Positions 63,863 through 64,000 of a stretch of DNA of 64,000 nt are shown here, one piece after another. The position numbers and the translations under genes were made by a program. The DNA is from Bradyrhizobium prioriisuperbiae (GTDB taxonomy: Bacteria; Pseudomonadota; Alphaproteobacteria; Rhizobiales; Xanthobacteraceae). Every line of letters begins with the position of its first letter. Within the stretch, counting starts at the first letter, position 1. The notes below the pieces were generated by a model. The model did no database searches, was not told the DNA's origin, and was given only the letters and a program-made list of their open reading frames with translations. The stretch spans positions 4,018,501-4,082,500 of the forward strand of contig NZ_CP135921.1 in the NCBI RefSeq assembly GCF_032397745.1. Reading direction: 5' to 3'.

Positions 63863-64000
63863 ATGTCGGCAAAGAAGGTGACGGCAAAAGCCGCAGCCAA
63901 GAAGAAGGCGCCTGCCGCCGTCGAGCATCTCACCCATGCCCAGGCCAAGGCCGAACTGGTTCGGCTGGCGCTGGAAATCTCCCTGCACGACAAGCGCTAC
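63863..64000 (+). CDS. ligA: NAD-dependent DNA ligase LigA (partial, N-terminus only)
   Basis: Only 46 codons are inside the window. After a Lys/Ala-rich leader (SAKKVTAKAAAKKKAPAAVE) comes HLTHAQAKAELVRLALEI, then SLHDKRY, the Ia domain that binds NMN in LigA. Position after recN supports it. GGGGGCGG precedes the ATG. The catalytic KxDG and later domains lie beyond the right edge. Confidence 0.85.
   Translation, partial: MSAKKVTAKAAAKKKAPAAVEHLTHAQAKAELVRLALEISLHDKRY

Overview
The window reads as a chromosomal segment of a high-GC alphaproteobacterium of the Bradyrhizobium / Rhodopseudomonas / Afipia group (Nitrobacteraceae). The evidence is the alphaproteobacterial division and cell-wall (dcw) gene order ending ftsQ-ftsA-ftsZ-lpxC-bamD-recN-ligA, an FtsZ with a long C-terminal linker, alphaproteobacterial CTTGAC-type promoter sequence, and several dispersed palindromic intergenic repeats that I associate with this group. 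The genus is an inference from gene content; no database was searched.

Layout. 1-10 kb: the start of a thiamine-pathway FAD oxidoreductase under a TPP riboswitch, a formamidase, a lytic transglycosylase followed by an M28-like protein with eroded metal ligands, a polytopic GT-C-like membrane protein, a PAS histidine kinase, an orphan amino-acid-type ABC substrate-binding protein and an OmpR/EnvZ-like two-component pair. 10-23 kb: envelope genes (DUF4403, DUF4336, L,D-transpeptidase, extensin-like lipoprotein), a 27-residue membrane peptide, a TetR-controlled EmrAB efflux system with a near-perfect operator, and an ABC exporter preceded by a small leader-like ORF. Three of four copies of one palindromic repeat family lie between 18.6 and 23.2 kb.

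23-30 kb is accessory and partly decayed. A thiolase-like/DUF35 pair is followed by a second, 5'-truncated copy of the same pair. Around them lie the wreckage of an SRAP (YedK) gene, an ATP-dependent DNA ligase fragment and a frameshifted peptidoglycan-binding gene. A small, AT-richer AbiEii-type toxin-antitoxin operon follows, then the RNase P RNA gene (minus strand), whose promoter sits inside the 3' end of an amidase gene.

32-64 kb is the dcw cluster on the plus strand: rsmH, ftsL, ftsI, murE, murF, mraY, murD, ftsW, murG, murC, murB, ddl, ftsQ, ftsA, ftsZ, then lpxC, bamD, recN and the start of ligA. The genes carry peptidoglycan precursor synthesis from UDP-MurNAc to lipid II and on to divisome assembly; most junctions are 4-nt overlaps or very short. 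I find no mraZ: rsmH is instead preceded by two very long inverted repeats. The cluster is interrupted twice, by a minus-strand GFA-family gene plus a dispersed repeat between murD and ftsW, and by about 7.4 kb of unrelated genes (CNNM/CBS protein, hydrolase, LysR, MFS, AraC, flavin monooxygenase, unknown) between murG and murC. No CRISPR array, tRNA, rRNA, insertion sequence or prophage was recognised.
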